Shown one piece after another: positions 26,648 through 35,307 of a stretch of 64,000 bases of DNA; the first letter of the stretch is position 1; each line of letters starts with the position of its first letter. This stretch comes from Aridibacter famidurans (GTDB lineage: Bacteria; Acidobacteriota; Blastocatellia; Pyrinomonadales; Pyrinomonadaceae): positions 1 to 64,000 of the forward strand of contig JAGFIQ010000105.1 in NCBI GenBank assembly GCA_024103495.1, in the 5' to 3' direction. A model generated the notes under the pieces. That model was not told the origin of the DNA, did not search any database, and saw nothing but the letters and a program-made list of their open reading frames with translations. Position numbers and translations under genes: made by a program.

Positions 26648-28429
26648 ATGGAAACACAAATGGAAAAGACTTACGTAAAAGGCGGCGCGTTTCTGATCGA
26701 AGAGCAGTCGCATTCTGAGGTTTTCACGCCTGAAGACTTCACCGAAGAGCACAGGATGATCGGCGAGACGACGAAGGACTTCGTCGACAACGAGGTCACG
26801 CCGCAGCTCGAGGCAATGGAGAATCACGCCTGGGAGGTCGCGAGGCAGCTTGTCCAGCAGGCAGGCGAACTGGGTCTTCTGGGCGCCACGATCCCGGAGG
26901 AGTACGGAGGCCTCGGGCTCGACCAGACGACGAGCGTCGTCATCGCGGAGTACATAGGCCGCGGAGGCGGTTTCGGAACCACGTTCGGCGCACAGACCTC
27001 GATCGGTCTTCTTCCGATCCTCTATTTCGGATCTGAGGAGCTGCGCCAGAAATGGATCCCAAAGATCGTCTCGGGTGAGGTCGTCACCGCTTACTGCCTT
27101 TCCGAGGCCGGATCCGGCTCGGACGCTCTCGGCGCGAAATGCTCGGCGAAACTCACGGAAGACGGCGAGCATTACGTCCTGAACGGCGAGAAGATGTGGA
27201 TCTCGAACGGCGGATTTGCTGACGTCTATATCGTCTTTGCGAAGGTTGACGGAGAAAAGGACAAGTTCTCGGCGTTCGTCGTCGAGCGGAGCGAGAACTG
27301 CCATCCCGGCGCAGAAGAGCACAAGATGGGGATCAAGTCGTCATCGACGACGCCTCTGATCCTTTCGGACGCGAAGGTCCCTGCGGGAAACCTGCTCGGC
27401 GAGATCGGCGACGGAGCGAAGATAGCACTGAACATTCTCAACGTCGGCCGTTTCAAGCTCGGCGCCTCGGTGACCGGGGGAGCAAAGCTCGCTCTCGATC
27501 AGTCGGTGAAATACGCGAACGAGCGCGAGCAGTTCGGACAGCCGATCTCGAACTTCGGCGCGATCAAGCACAAGCTCGCGGAGATGGCGATCCGGACGTG
27601 GGTCGCGGAGAGCATCACTTACCGGACGGTGGGGATGATCGATGCGCTGATCGGCGACGGAACCGACGATGCGAAGAAACTTAAATCGATCGAGGAATAC
27701 GCGGTCGAGTCTTCGATAAACAAGGTCGCGTGCTCAGAGACGCTCGACTTCGTCGTCGACGAAATGGTCCAGATCTACGGCGGCTACGGCTATTCGGCCG
27801 AGTATCCGGCGGAGAAGGCGTACCGCGATTCGAGGATCAACCGGATCTTCGAGGGCACGAACGAGATCAACCGTATGCTGATACCGGGCATGCTTCTGAA
27901 GCGGGCGATGAAGGGCGAGATAGGGCTTCTCCAGGCGGCGAAGGCGCTGCAGGACGAGATCCTGAACCCCCAGCTGTCGGTCGATGTCGACCAGGGGCTT
28001 CTGGTCAACGAACTGAAGCTTGCGCGCAATGCCAAGAAAGTCGCGCTGATGGTGCTCGGGAGCGCGGCGCAGAAGTATATGCAGGACATACAGAACCAGC
28101 AGGAGATCCTGATGGGCTGCGCTGACATCATCATGGACGCGTATTCGATGGAATCCGCCTGCCTGCGCGCGCTGAAGTATGCCGAGAACAACGGCGAGGA
28201 AGCGGCTCAAAAGTATGTCGATGCTGCTTCGGTGTTCTGCAACGACGCGATCCAGAGGGTCGAGTCGACGGCGAAGAACACGCTGGCGGGATTCGCGGAA
28301 GGCGACGACCTGCGGATGATGCTGGCGGCGCTTAAGCGCTTCACGAAGAACAACGCGCCTGTGAACACGATCGCGGCTCGGCGGCGGATCGCGGACGGCC
28401 TGATCGAGGCGAACGGGTACAACATGTAG
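26648..28429 (+). CDS. fadE: Acyl-CoA dehydrogenase, FadE type (long form)
   Basis: This FAD enzyme of 593 residues is longer than the usual 380 because it has a C-terminal domain of about 180 residues, as in VLCAD/ACAD9 and Bacillus FadE. The FAD and substrate segments are AYCLSEAGSGSDA, MWISNGGFADVY and IYGGYGYSAEYPAEKAYRD. The glutamate of RIFEGTNEINR is the predicted catalytic base. It performs the first step of beta-oxidation. Two start candidates, 26648 and 26660 (MEKTYVKGG), are 12 bases apart. Confidence 0.92.
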   Translation: METQMEKTYVKGGAFLIEEQSHSEVFTPEDFTEEHRMIGETTKDFVDNEVTPQLEAMENHAWEVARQLVQQAGELGLLGATIPEEYGGLGLDQTTSVVIAEYIGRGGGFGTTFGAQTSIGLLPILYFGSEELRQKWIPKIVSGEVVTAYCLSEAGSGSDALGAKCSAKLTEDGEHYVLNGEKMWISNGGFADVYIVFAKVDGEKDKFSAFVVERSENCHPGAEEHKMGIKSSSTTPLILSDAKVPAGNLLGEIGDGAKIALNILNVGRFKLGASVTGGAKLALDQSVKYANEREQFGQPISNFGAIKHKLAEMAIRTWVAESITYRTVGMIDALIGDGTDDAKKLKSIEEYAVESSINKVACSETLDFVVDEMVQIYGGYGYSAEYPAEKAYRDSRINRIFEGTNEINRMLIPGMLLKRAMKGEIGLLQAAKALQDEILNPQLSVDVDQGLLVNELKLARNAKKVALMVLGSAAQKYMQDIQNQQEILMGCADIIMDAYSMESACLRALKYAENNGEEAAQKYVDAASVFCNDAIQRVESTAKNTLAGFAEGDDLRMMLAALKRFTKNNAPVNTIAARRRIADGLIEANGYNM

Positions 28430-28942
28430 GGGCGGGACCTGTACCCGCCCCTACGGTTCCAGGTTCAAAGTTCAAGGTTCCAACGGGGAGTTAACCACAG
28501 AGAGCACGGGGGTTCGCACAGAGGTCACGGAGAGATATTTGAAAATCTCTATGCTCTCTGTGAATTCCTCCGTGCTCTCTGTGGTAGATCTTCTTCCTAC
28601 ATTCAGCTAACCGCAAAGGACACAAAGTTCTTCGCAAAGGTCGCAAAGTGACTTCGAATTCCTCTCGGCGCCCTTGGCGCAGAACTCTGAGTCCTTTGCG
28701 GTAAATTCTTCTCCCGCGTCGTGCAAACAAGTGATTAACCACAGAGGGCACTGAGGTTTACACAGAGGTCACGGAGAGATACTTGAAAATCTCTATGCTC
28801 TCTGTGGTAAATCACTTCCTCAAAGACGAATTAGTAAAAGGAGAATTCCGGCGTTGAGAGATCGAACAATCCTTTCTATCCTTTCCATCCTGTTTCCTCC
28901 CGCCCTTGCCAAAACCGCCTGTTCTGAACAATCATTCCGTCC
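28430..28942. repeat. Cluster of palindromic ACCACAGAG/ACCGCAAAG units plus a heptamer run
   Basis: The 513-bp gap starts with a GGTTCCA-GGTTCAA-AGTTCAA-GGTTCCA heptamer run (28455-28482). Three palindromic units of about 80-110 bp follow at roughly 28493-28585, 28610-28708 and 28737-28815. Each opens AACCACAGAG or AACCGCAAAG and closes CTCTGTGGTA or CTTTGCGGTA. Units 1 and 3 share a near-identical core (ACGGAGAGATA...TTGAAAATCTCTATGCTCTC). No ORF is supported. Confidence 0.8.
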
Positions 28943-29473
28943 ATGATACGTGGAAAAGAAACGCTCACGCCCGTCGAAGGCGTCGCCCCCGGCATCGGTT
29001 ACTACCTCGCCGGGATGGAAGAGGTCCGGGCCCAGCTGAGGGAAGCGGTGAAAGATCTCCCTGACTACATAGCCCACGCCAGGCTCCGGGCCGATACGCA
29101 CACCATCGCGGGCCTGATCCTGCATTGCGGCGAGGCGGAATGGTGGTGGATCCAGTGCGTCGTCAACGGCGGTGCGATCGATGCGGAACTGGAAGCGACG
29201 AGTTTCTGGGACGTGCTCGAAGAAGGGAACGAACCCACGGGAATGTCCGCGGCGGACTGCGTCGCCGAGATCGACCGGATCACCGCGAAAACGCGCGATC
29301 TCCTCTCCGCGTTCTCCGACAGCGATCTCGACCGGTATTTCATTCGCGAACGCTCGAACGGGGTCAAGATCGAAAAGAGCCTCCGTTGGATCCTCCATCA
29401 CCTTATCGATCACGAGGCCCAGCACAAGGGCCAGATCTTTATGCTGAAACGCCTTCTGTCTGCCGCTGAATGA
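28943..29473 (+). CDS. DinB_2 (DUF664-like) family protein
   Basis: This 176-residue four-helix bundle has histidines in LILHCGEAEWWW and in HHLIDHEAQHKGQIFML, the DinB signature HxxxH near the C-terminus. It is dissimilar to the DinB gene at 22733. Its stop overlaps the start of the symporter gene by 4 bases (ATGA), so the two are translationally coupled and in one operon with the cupin gene. The metal and substrate are unknown. Confidence 0.8.
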   Translation: MIRGKETLTPVEGVAPGIGYYLAGMEEVRAQLREAVKDLPDYIAHARLRADTHTIAGLILHCGEAEWWWIQCVVNGGAIDAELEATSFWDVLEEGNEPTGMSAADCVAEIDRITAKTRDLLSAFSDSDLDRYFIRERSNGVKIEKSLRWILHHLIDHEAQHKGQIFMLKRLLSAAE

Positions 29474-30909
29474 ACCTCTCCGCGATCGGATTCATAGCCT
29501 ATCTCCTCGCCCTCGTCGTGATCGGCGTCGTTTCGGCGCGCTCGTCGTCCGAGGGCGTAGGCAGTTACTTCCTCGCAGGACGCTCTCTCAACCGATGGGT
29601 CGTCGCGCTCTCGGCGGTCGCGTCGGGAAGAAGCGCCTGGCTGCTTTTGGGTTTTGTAGGCGTCGCGTACACGAGCGGCATTTCGGCGATGTGGGCTGCA
29701 ATCGGATACATCGTCGTCGAGTGCCTTATGTTCTTCTTCTACGCGCCGAAGCTCAGACAGTACACCGAGGAGAACGACTGCATCACCATCCCCGATTTCT
29801 TCGCCGCAAAGCTCGGCGATCCTCACGGGTACTTGCGCGGGCTTCTTGTCGTGATCATCGCCGTATTTATGGTCGCTTACGTTTCGGCGCAGTTCGTCGC
29901 CGGAGGTAAGGCGTTCTTCAGCAGTTTCGGGATCGACGAGTCGACCGGCGTATTCCTGACCGCCGCGATCATACTCACGTACACGCTTCTCGGAGGATTC
30001 ATGGCCGTCAGCAAAACGGACGTCATCCAGGCCCTCTGCATGCTTCTGGCGCTGGTCGTGTTGCCGGTCATCGCGATCCTGAATTTCGGCGGTTGGGCGA
30101 CGGTTTACGAAGTTTCGATGGCCGCAAACACTTCGTTCTTCGATCCCGCCGCGCTCGGGATCGGAGCGACGGTCGGCCTGCTCGGGATCGGGCTCGGATC
30201 GCCCGGGAATCCTCACATTGTTGTCAGATTCATGTCGATCCGGAAGAAGGAAGACCTTTACTTTGCCGCGATCATCGGCACGTTCTGGAATGTCGTCCTC
30301 GCCGCAGGCGCGCTTCTGATCGGCATCGCGGCTCGCGCATATTTTCCCGATGTGGCGATGCTTCCGGGTTCGGACGCCGAACAGGCGTTCCCTCATCTGG
30401 CCTCACAGGTCCTGCATCCGCTTCTGTTCGGCCTGATCATCGCCGCGATCTTCTCGGCTATAATGTCGTCCGCCGATTCGCAGCTGCTTGTTGCTGCCTC
30501 CGGTTTCGTCCGCGATCTTTACCAGAAGCTCTACTTAAAAGAAAAAGAGGTCGATGAAAAACGGCTCGTGTTCTACAGCCGGATCGTCGTCCTTGCGCTT
30601 GTAGCTGCTGCTCTCGTCTTCGGCTTTCTCGCGCAGGATGTCGTGTTCTGGCTTGTATTGTTCGCCTGGGCGGGTCTGGGGGCCACGATCGGGCCGCCCT
30701 CGCTCCTCGCGATGTTCTGGGACGGGACAACCAGGACCGGTGCGATGGCGGGAATGGTCGCAGGCGGAGTTTTGGTATTCTTATGGAAACTTGTCCCTTT
30801 CTTCCGTGCGGAGATCTGGGATATGTACGAACTGGTCCCGGCATTTATCGGGAGCGCCGCGGCGACGATCGTGGTCAGCCTTCTGAGCGGCCGAAGAGAG
30901 AAAGCATGA
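29470..30909 (+). CDS. Sodium:solute symporter (SSS family)
   Basis: This 479-residue protein has about 13 membrane helices. The LeuT-fold SSS signature region is GSYFLAGRSLNRWVVALS, followed by SGRSAWLLLGFVGVAYTSG. It also has SAIMSSADSQLLVAASGFVR, the TM8 sodium-site motif (SSADS) typical of PutP. It resembles PutP proline symporters. The true substrate is unproven. It overlaps both neighbours by 4 bases. Confidence 0.88.
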   Translation: MNLSAIGFIAYLLALVVIGVVSARSSSEGVGSYFLAGRSLNRWVVALSAVASGRSAWLLLGFVGVAYTSGISAMWAAIGYIVVECLMFFFYAPKLRQYTEENDCITIPDFFAAKLGDPHGYLRGLLVVIIAVFMVAYVSAQFVAGGKAFFSSFGIDESTGVFLTAAIILTYTLLGGFMAVSKTDVIQALCMLLALVVLPVIAILNFGGWATVYEVSMAANTSFFDPAALGIGATVGLLGIGLGSPGNPHIVVRFMSIRKKEDLYFAAIIGTFWNVVLAAGALLIGIAARAYFPDVAMLPGSDAEQAFPHLASQVLHPLLFGLIIAAIFSAIMSSADSQLLVAASGFVRDLYQKLYLKEKEVDEKRLVFYSRIVVLALVAAALVFGFLAQDVVFWLVLFAWAGLGATIGPPSLLAMFWDGTTRTGAMAGMVAGGVLVFLWKLVPFFRAEIWDMYELVPAFIGSAAATIVVSLLSGRREKA

Positions 30910-31232
30910 ATATCGAGCATTTGGTATGGAGATGGCAAGAGGTGTACGACCCCAATCCGGCGCATATGCGCTACCTGTTCGAGCAGGCCGGATTCTCCGT
31001 TTTTCAGTGGGCGGATCAGCCCGGAGCGTTCTACGGAAACCACAAGCATGCGGAAGCTCAGTCGCACTGGATAATTTCGGGCTCTCTGGAGATCCAGATC
31101 GAGACGCTTGAGAGCGTGATCCTGGAGCCCGGCGACCGCGATCTCGTGCCGGCAAATGCGTATCACACGGCGCGCGTGATCGGCGAAGAGCCGGTGATCT
31201 ATCTGGTCGGCGAGCAGCGAAGGAGATTCTGA
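30906..31232 (+). CDS. Single-domain cupin protein
   Basis: This 108-residue protein starts MNIEHLVWRWQEVYDPNPAH. The cupin core is NHKHAEAQSHWIISGSLEIQ, with histidine ligands and a Glu, then LEPGDRDLVPANAYHTARVI. It overlaps the symporter stop by ATGA. The role is unknown; the operon (DinB, symporter, cupin) suggests a small-molecule sensing or turnover function tied to the imported solute. Confidence 0.82.
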   Translation: MNIEHLVWRWQEVYDPNPAHMRYLFEQAGFSVFQWADQPGAFYGNHKHAEAQSHWIISGSLEIQIETLESVILEPGDRDLVPANAYHTARVIGEEPVIYLVGEQRRRF

Positions 31233-31308
31233 AGAGACACATCTCAGGCGATCAGTTCGATTTTCTGAACGGTCGATATCCGGCCGCGAAGCTGATTTCC
31301 TCAGAACC

Positions 31309-31338
31309 TTGACCGCCGGAATTCTACCTTGCTAATAT
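31309..31338 (+). promoter_or_regulatory. Possible sigma-70 promoter before the four-helix-bundle gene
   Basis: TTGACC (31309-31314) and TAATAT (31333-31338) are spaced by 18 bases in the only sizeable gap in this stretch. The gene starts 97 bases downstream. This rests on box matches only. Confidence 0.4.
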
Positions 31339-31434
31339 TCCCGGCCGAACACTACGTTCACACATCCGCCGACCGCCTCACACTCTGCCGTCTGCGGATA
31401 ACGACTCTCACATTCTTGAAAGGAGCACCTCACA

Positions 31435-31917
31435 ATGCAATACGAACGCTTCGAGGACCTTCCCGTATGGAAGGACGCCATCGATTTCTCCGTAAACGTC
31501 TTTGAGTTCACTTCGCAGTCAAGGGGCCTGTTTGGCGATCTGGGCGACCTAAAGAGCCAGATCGAACGGGCGTCCGTCTCGATCTCCAGGAACATAGCGG
31601 AAGGGTTCGAGCGCGGCTCGAACGCCGAGCTCATCCGCTTCCTGTACATCGCCCGGGGTTCGTGCGGCGAATGCCGTTCCCTGACGCACATCTTCGGCAA
31701 CGTCCCCAACTTCCGCAGCAAGAAGCACCAGGTGCAGACATTGAGGTCGTCTGCGGAGTCAATATCCCGGCAGCTGGTCGGCTGGATCGAATCCCTGCAG
31801 AATACTTCTCACGGCGAAGTGACGAAGATCGGGAAGGACAAAGAAGCTGTTGCTGCAAATGGATTCCGGCAGATACTGATGAGCGGCGGACCTGTCGATT
31901 TTGATAAGATGGAGTGA
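31435..31917 (+). CDS. Four helix bundle protein (23S rRNA-IVS-type)
   Basis: The core (LPVWKDAIDFSVNVFEFTSQ; LKSQIERASVSISRNIAEGF; ELIRFLYIARGSCGECRSL) matches the small helical proteins first found in 23S rRNA intervening sequences. Here it is a free-standing gene, with no rRNA nearby. The usual length is about 120 residues. This one has a C-terminal extension of about 40 residues with no clear motif. GAAAGGAG lies upstream of the ATG. The function is unknown; the family is often spread among repeat-rich loci. Confidence 0.82.
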   Translation: MQYERFEDLPVWKDAIDFSVNVFEFTSQSRGLFGDLGDLKSQIERASVSISRNIAEGFERGSNAELIRFLYIARGSCGECRSLTHIFGNVPNFRSKKHQVQTLRSSAESISRQLVGWIESLQNTSHGEVTKIGKDKEAVAANGFRQILMSGGPVDFDKME

Positions 31918-32001
31918 ATCGAGAAAACCCTGTTCTTCGAAAGTGGAAGGAAGCGCTTCCGGCTCACGATCAAAGGGCGTTTTGATTGACTCGTTTGTAT
32001 T

Positions 32002-33480
32002 ATGCCGAAACCGAAACCATCGACACTCGGAGAATTGAAGAAGAGCGGATACCGGCCGCGGACCGTCAAAGACGAGCTGCGTTCGAACCTGATCGCGAAA
32101 CTCACCGCCGGCGAGCCCCTCTTCCGGGGGATCATCGGATACGACGAATCGGTCGTGCCGCAGATCGTGAACGCGGTCCTCGCGAAGCACAATATGATCT
32201 TGCTCGGACTGAGGGGGCAGGCGAAAAGCCGGATCATACGGCAGTTGACCGAGCTTCTCGACGAGGAAATGCCGATCATCGCCGGCTCCGAGATCAATGA
32301 CGATCCCTTCGCTCCGCTCAGCGCATACGGGCGGCAGCAGATCGAACTGCACGGCGACGAGACAAAGATCGACTGGGTGACGCGCGAGAACCGGTTCGTT
32401 GAGAAGCTGGCGACGCCCGACGTCACGATCGCCGACATCATCGGCGACGTCGATCCGATCAAAGCGGCGAAGGGCGGTCACCTTCTTAGCGACGAACTTA
32501 CTATCCACTTCGGGATGCTTCCGAGGGCCAACCGGGGGATATTCGCGATGAACGAGCTCCCGGACCTTGCGGGCAAGATACAGGTAGGGCTGTTCAATAT
32601 AATGCAGGAGGGCGATGTGCAGATAAAAGGCTATCCTGTCCGCCTTCCGCTCGACCTTATGATCGTGTTTTCCGCGAACCCCGAAGACTACACGGCGAGA
32701 GGGAAGATCATCACTCCGCTGAAGGACAGGATCGGGGCCGAGATCCACACCCATTATCCGAAAGAACTTCAGACGGGGATCAGCATCACGGCTCAGGAAT
32801 CATGGACCAAGCGCGACGGTATGGAAGGGTTCGAGCTCGAGGTCCCCGAATTCATCGCCGAGATCATCGAGCAGATCGCGTTCGAGGCGCGCGACGACAA
32901 CCGGATCGACAAGATGTCGGGTGTTTCGCAGCGGTTCCCGATCTCGGTTCTCGAGCTCGCTGTTTCGAATGCCGAGAGGCGCGCGCTGAAAACCGGCGAA
33001 AAAAAGATAGTCCCGAGGATCTCGGACATTTACGCCGCGATACCCGCGATGACCGGCAAGATAGAGCTTGAGTACGAAGGGGAGCAGGTCGGTGCCGAGA
33101 AGATCGCGCGCGATCTGATCAAGCGCGCGTGCGGCGTGATCTATGAAGGATTCATGCTGGGCATCGATTTCCAGCCGGCGATCGAGTGGTTCGACCAGGG
33201 CAACAAGCTTTTGCTTTCGGACACGGCGGGCGCGGATGAATGCATGGTACTTGTCGATTCTGTTCCGGAACTGATCGATTCCGCTTCGACGCCTCTGGCA
33301 CTGGACCGCAAGGACAAGGCGACGCTGGTCTCGGCGTGCGAATTCGTGCTAGAGGGACTGTACGCCCACAACCTGATCTCGCGGAGCGAGGACGGCGGTT
33401 TCGAGGCGATCACGAAAGCGAAGCGGGACCGGAAGGGAATGATCTACGAGGACCTGACGGACCTGGACAGTTTTAACTAG
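32002..33480 (+). CDS. MoxR/Mg-chelatase-like AAA+ ATPase
   Basis: This 492-residue protein has a variant Walker A (LLGLRGQAKSR, about residues 73-83). RGIFAMNELPDLAGKIQVGL is a Walker B-like segment with N in place of D in the DE pair. IVFSANPEDYTARGKIITPL is the sensor-1 and pre-sensor-2 stretch. It should remodel a partner with a VWA domain, as Mg-chelatase I and D subunits do. The best candidate is the VWA protein at 37113, on the same strand but 3.6 kb away. No tetrapyrrole genes are nearby, so chelatase activity itself is unlikely. Confidence 0.85.
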   Translation: MPKPKPSTLGELKKSGYRPRTVKDELRSNLIAKLTAGEPLFRGIIGYDESVVPQIVNAVLAKHNMILLGLRGQAKSRIIRQLTELLDEEMPIIAGSEINDDPFAPLSAYGRQQIELHGDETKIDWVTRENRFVEKLATPDVTIADIIGDVDPIKAAKGGHLLSDELTIHFGMLPRANRGIFAMNELPDLAGKIQVGLFNIMQEGDVQIKGYPVRLPLDLMIVFSANPEDYTARGKIITPLKDRIGAEIHTHYPKELQTGISITAQESWTKRDGMEGFELEVPEFIAEIIEQIAFEARDDNRIDKMSGVSQRFPISVLELAVSNAERRALKTGEKKIVPRISDIYAAIPAMTGKIELEYEGEQVGAEKIARDLIKRACGVIYEGFMLGIDFQPAIEWFDQGNKLLLSDTAGADECMVLVDSVPELIDSASTPLALDRKDKATLVSACEFVLEGLYAHNLISRSEDGGFEAITKAKRDRKGMIYEDLTDLDSFN

Positions 33481-33486
33481 TTTGTA

Positions 33487-33531
33487 GAGTTCACTGAGTT
33501 CACTGAGTTGGCCAAGTTTGCTCAGTCGGTC
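33487..33531. repeat. Period-9 tandem repeat, five units
   Basis: Units GAGTTCACT, GAGTTCACT, GAGTTGGCC, AAGTTTGCT and CAGTCGGTC lie in perfect 9-base register, starting 7 bases after the AAA ATPase stop. The same GAGTTNNCN theme recurs in about 15 units at 62602. Confidence 0.75.
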
Positions 33532-33535
33532 TGGT

Positions 33536-33769
33536 CGAAAAGCCTGCGAAGCAGGCGCCATATTTGTAGCCCCACACACGCCGAAGGCGCAGTGTGGGGT
33601 TTGGGTCGCCACAACACCTTAGCCGCTTTAGCGGCGGCAGATCGCGCTGGTCTGATCACTTGGTCAAACCAATATTCATATCATCGGCCATTCGGGGAAT
33701 GCCGCGGAGCGGCTGCGGATGCTAGCCCGGGGTGAAGCGAAGCGAAACCCCGGGTAAGCGAGCTTTTCA
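33536..33769. repeat. Cluster of distinct short hairpin (REP-like) sequences
   Basis: I count four separate palindromes: GCCTGCGAAGCAGGC near 33543; CCCCACAC...GTGTGGGG at about 33571-33599; AGCCGCTTTAGCGGC at about 33621; and CCCGGGGT...ACCCCGGG at about 33727-33754. They have different sequences, so this is an assembly of REP types rather than one tandem array. No gene is supported. Confidence 0.65.
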
Positions 33770-34056
33770 GGGGCTGTCTCAAAAGGCAGTCTCTTCTTTT
33801 TTCAAGGCTGGAGAAATTCACCCGGCGGGTTCTGAGAAGCTATCAGTTGCCCCCCGCTTCAGCGGGGGGGGGGGGCAGCTGCGGAACGGTGTATTCGGGG
33901 CTTTAGCCCCGAGATAGCCCGCTGAAGCCGGCGAAATAATCTATTGGCGCTTTCGGTCCCCGAGCTGAAGCGGGGGGCAACTGATGGTCATTTTCCGGCG
34001 ATAGTCGACTCAGATAAGACCGAAGAGATCCCTAAGCGTACTCTTGAGACAGCCCC
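33770..34056. mobile_element. MITE-like element, 287 bp, no transposase
   Basis: The terminal inverted repeats GGGGCTGTCTCAAAAG (33770-33785) and its complement at 34041-34056 match at 15 of 16 bases. They resemble the GGGGCTGTCTC-type ends of IS5/IS1182-like transposons. Inside is a second inverted pair, ATCAGTTGCCCCCCGCTTCA at about 33842 and its complement at about 33966-33985. A run of 12 G lies at 33864-33875. No ORF of transposase type is present. I see no clear target-site duplication. Confidence 0.65.
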
Positions 34057-34078
34057 GGCCCGTCAGCTCAATCGAAAT

Positions 34079-34109
34079 AGCCCCGAAGGGATTTTCTCCC
34101 CCCGGGGCT
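34079..34109. terminator. Bidirectional terminator
   Basis: The 7-bp arms AGCCCCG / CGGGGCT enclose a 17-base loop that holds a second short stem (GGGA/TCCC). CTTTTCG follows on the plus strand and ATTTCG on the minus strand. It lies 22 bases past the stop of the glycine-zipper gene on the minus strand. Confidence 0.65.
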
Positions 34110-34131
34110 CTTTTCGTCAGTGCTGAGGCGA

Positions 34132-34479
34132 CTACTGCCGCCTTTGCCAGCGCCTTTTCTTCTTCTTGTCGTCCTTCGGATCGATGCCGTATGTGTAAAC
34201 GGCTCCCGCTCCAGCTCCGACGCCCGCGCCGATCAGTGCGCCTTTCTTTCCGCCGAGCAGCGCTCCGATTATCGCTCCGGCGCCGCCGCCGATCGCGACA
34301 TTGAGGACGTTGCGGTGCTTCTCATAGAAGTTCTTGTCTTTCTTGTCGCGTTTGTACTGGCGGCTGGTCTGCCGGTCCTCACGGTAATATCTCTTTGCGC
34401 TTGTTTGTGCGTTCGCCGCGAGCGGCATAGAAACGAATAAGAGAGCTGCCGCTGCGAAAACTATTAATGTCCTTTTCAT
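34132..34479 (-). CDS. Secreted glycine-zipper protein A (115 residues)
   Basis: A signal peptide (LIVFAAAALLFVSMPLAANAQ) leads into a short basic linker (KRYYREDRQTSRQYKRDKKD). The conserved C-terminal module follows: EKHRNVLNVAIGGGAGAIIG, then GGKKGALIGAGVGAGAGAVY and TYGIDPKDDKKKKRRW. The Gly/Ala zipper should form a membrane-inserting helical pair. It is the shortest of three paralogues coded in tandem on the minus strand. The function is unknown; related glycine-zipper proteins sit in the outer membrane or periplasm. A terminator follows. Confidence 0.75.
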   Translation of the reverse strand: MKRTLIVFAAAALLFVSMPLAANAQTSAKRYYREDRQTSRQYKRDKKDKNFYEKHRNVLNVAIGGGAGAIIGALLGGKKGALIGAGVGAGAGAVYTYGIDPKDDKKKKRRWQRRQ

Positions 34480-34710
34480 TTTGCTTTCTCCTTTTGGTTT
34501 GGGTCGTTCGAGGAGAGGGGGAGAAGCAGTGTTCTGAACTGCGGCCCTTCGATGAGAGTTAAAGTGAATGCCGTTGCGCTCCGAATCGCGAAATTGCGCC
34601 TGTAAATCTCATAAAATCAGGAATTTACAAAACCTTACATTCAGCCGGACGGCAAAGGAAAAGGACCGCGCCGCCAACGGCACGGTCCTTTTGTTATTCA
34701 GGTGACCGGT
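34480..34710. other. Intergenic region between two glycine-zipper genes
   Basis: This gap carries the promoter region of gene A and the terminator of gene B (34663-34688). The middle is AT-rich (ATCTCATAAAATCAGGAAT near 34605). Nothing else is seen. Confidence 0.4.
34663..34688 (-). terminator. Rho-independent terminator of glycine-zipper gene B
   Basis: On the minus strand, GGACCGTGCCG and GGCGCGGTCC form a stem around a short loop. TTTTCCTTT follows. It lies 23 bases after the stop at 34711. Confidence 0.8.
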
Positions 34711-35238
34711 CTAACGGCGGTATCTTCGGCGGCGCTTGTCGTCCTTCGGATTGATTCCGTAGGTATACACGGCTCCTGCCGCCGCTCCGACGCCGGCGCC
34801 GATCAATGCGCCTTTCTTGCCTCCGACGATCCCGCCGACCACCGCTCCGGCACCTGCTCCGATGCCGATATTGATCGCGTTGCGATGGCGGTCATAGACC
34901 GAACGGTCGCGACGATAAAAGTCATCGTCATAGTAATCGTCGTTGTAATAACGGTCGTCGCGATCCCTGATCCGCCTGTCGCGGTAGCGCCGATCACGGT
35001 CGTAATCGCCGTAATATCGGTCGCGCCTCGCATCGATCCTGGCGCGCTCGCGAGCCCTCCAGTCACGGTTCCTGACCTTGTTCCTGGCCTGGCGCGCGCG
35101 TCTCTGTCCCTTCTCCCCCGGATGCCGCTCAAAGACCGGATGTCCCTTTCCGCGTCCCGGCTGTGCCTGGGCGATGGCGGGGATGCACACGGTCAATACG
35201 AACAGCGCCGCGAAGGCAAGCAGTATTCTCCTCTTCAT
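34711..35238 (-). CDS. Secreted glycine-zipper protein B (175 residues), Arg/Asp/Tyr rich
   Basis: The signal peptide (LLAFAALFVLTVCIPAIAQAQ) is followed by a low-complexity region of R, D and Y (DARRDRYYGDYDRDRRYRDR; RDDRYYNDDYYDDDFYRRDR). The family C-terminal module closes it (YDRHRNAINIGIGAGAGAVV; GGKKGALIGAGVGAAAGAVY; TYGINPKDDKRRRRYRR). The middle should be disordered and strongly polyampholytic. It has its own terminator, and gene C lies upstream on the same strand. Confidence 0.75.
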   Translation of the reverse strand: MKRRILLAFAALFVLTVCIPAIAQAQPGRGKGHPVFERHPGEKGQRRARQARNKVRNRDWRARERARIDARRDRYYGDYDRDRRYRDRRIRDRDDRYYNDDYYDDDFYRRDRSVYDRHRNAINIGIGAGAGAVVGGIVGGKKGALIGAGVGAAAGAVYTYGINPKDDKRRRRYRR

Positions 35239-35307
35239 ATCGGTTCTCCTGGGTCTTGATTTAAGTACTCAGGGGAGAGTACGGGAGAGTATCGGGCGGA
35301 ACAGCGA

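Noticed and set aside
32002..33480. The AAA ATPase as a true magnesium chelatase subunit
   Set aside because: No tetrapyrrole genes are nearby, the Walker A is variant and the protein is longer than BchI/ChlI. A MoxR-like role with a VWA partner fits better.
33536..34056. An insertion sequence with transposase in the repeat-rich gap
   Set aside because: No frame in the gap resembles a transposase. Only the terminal repeats are present.
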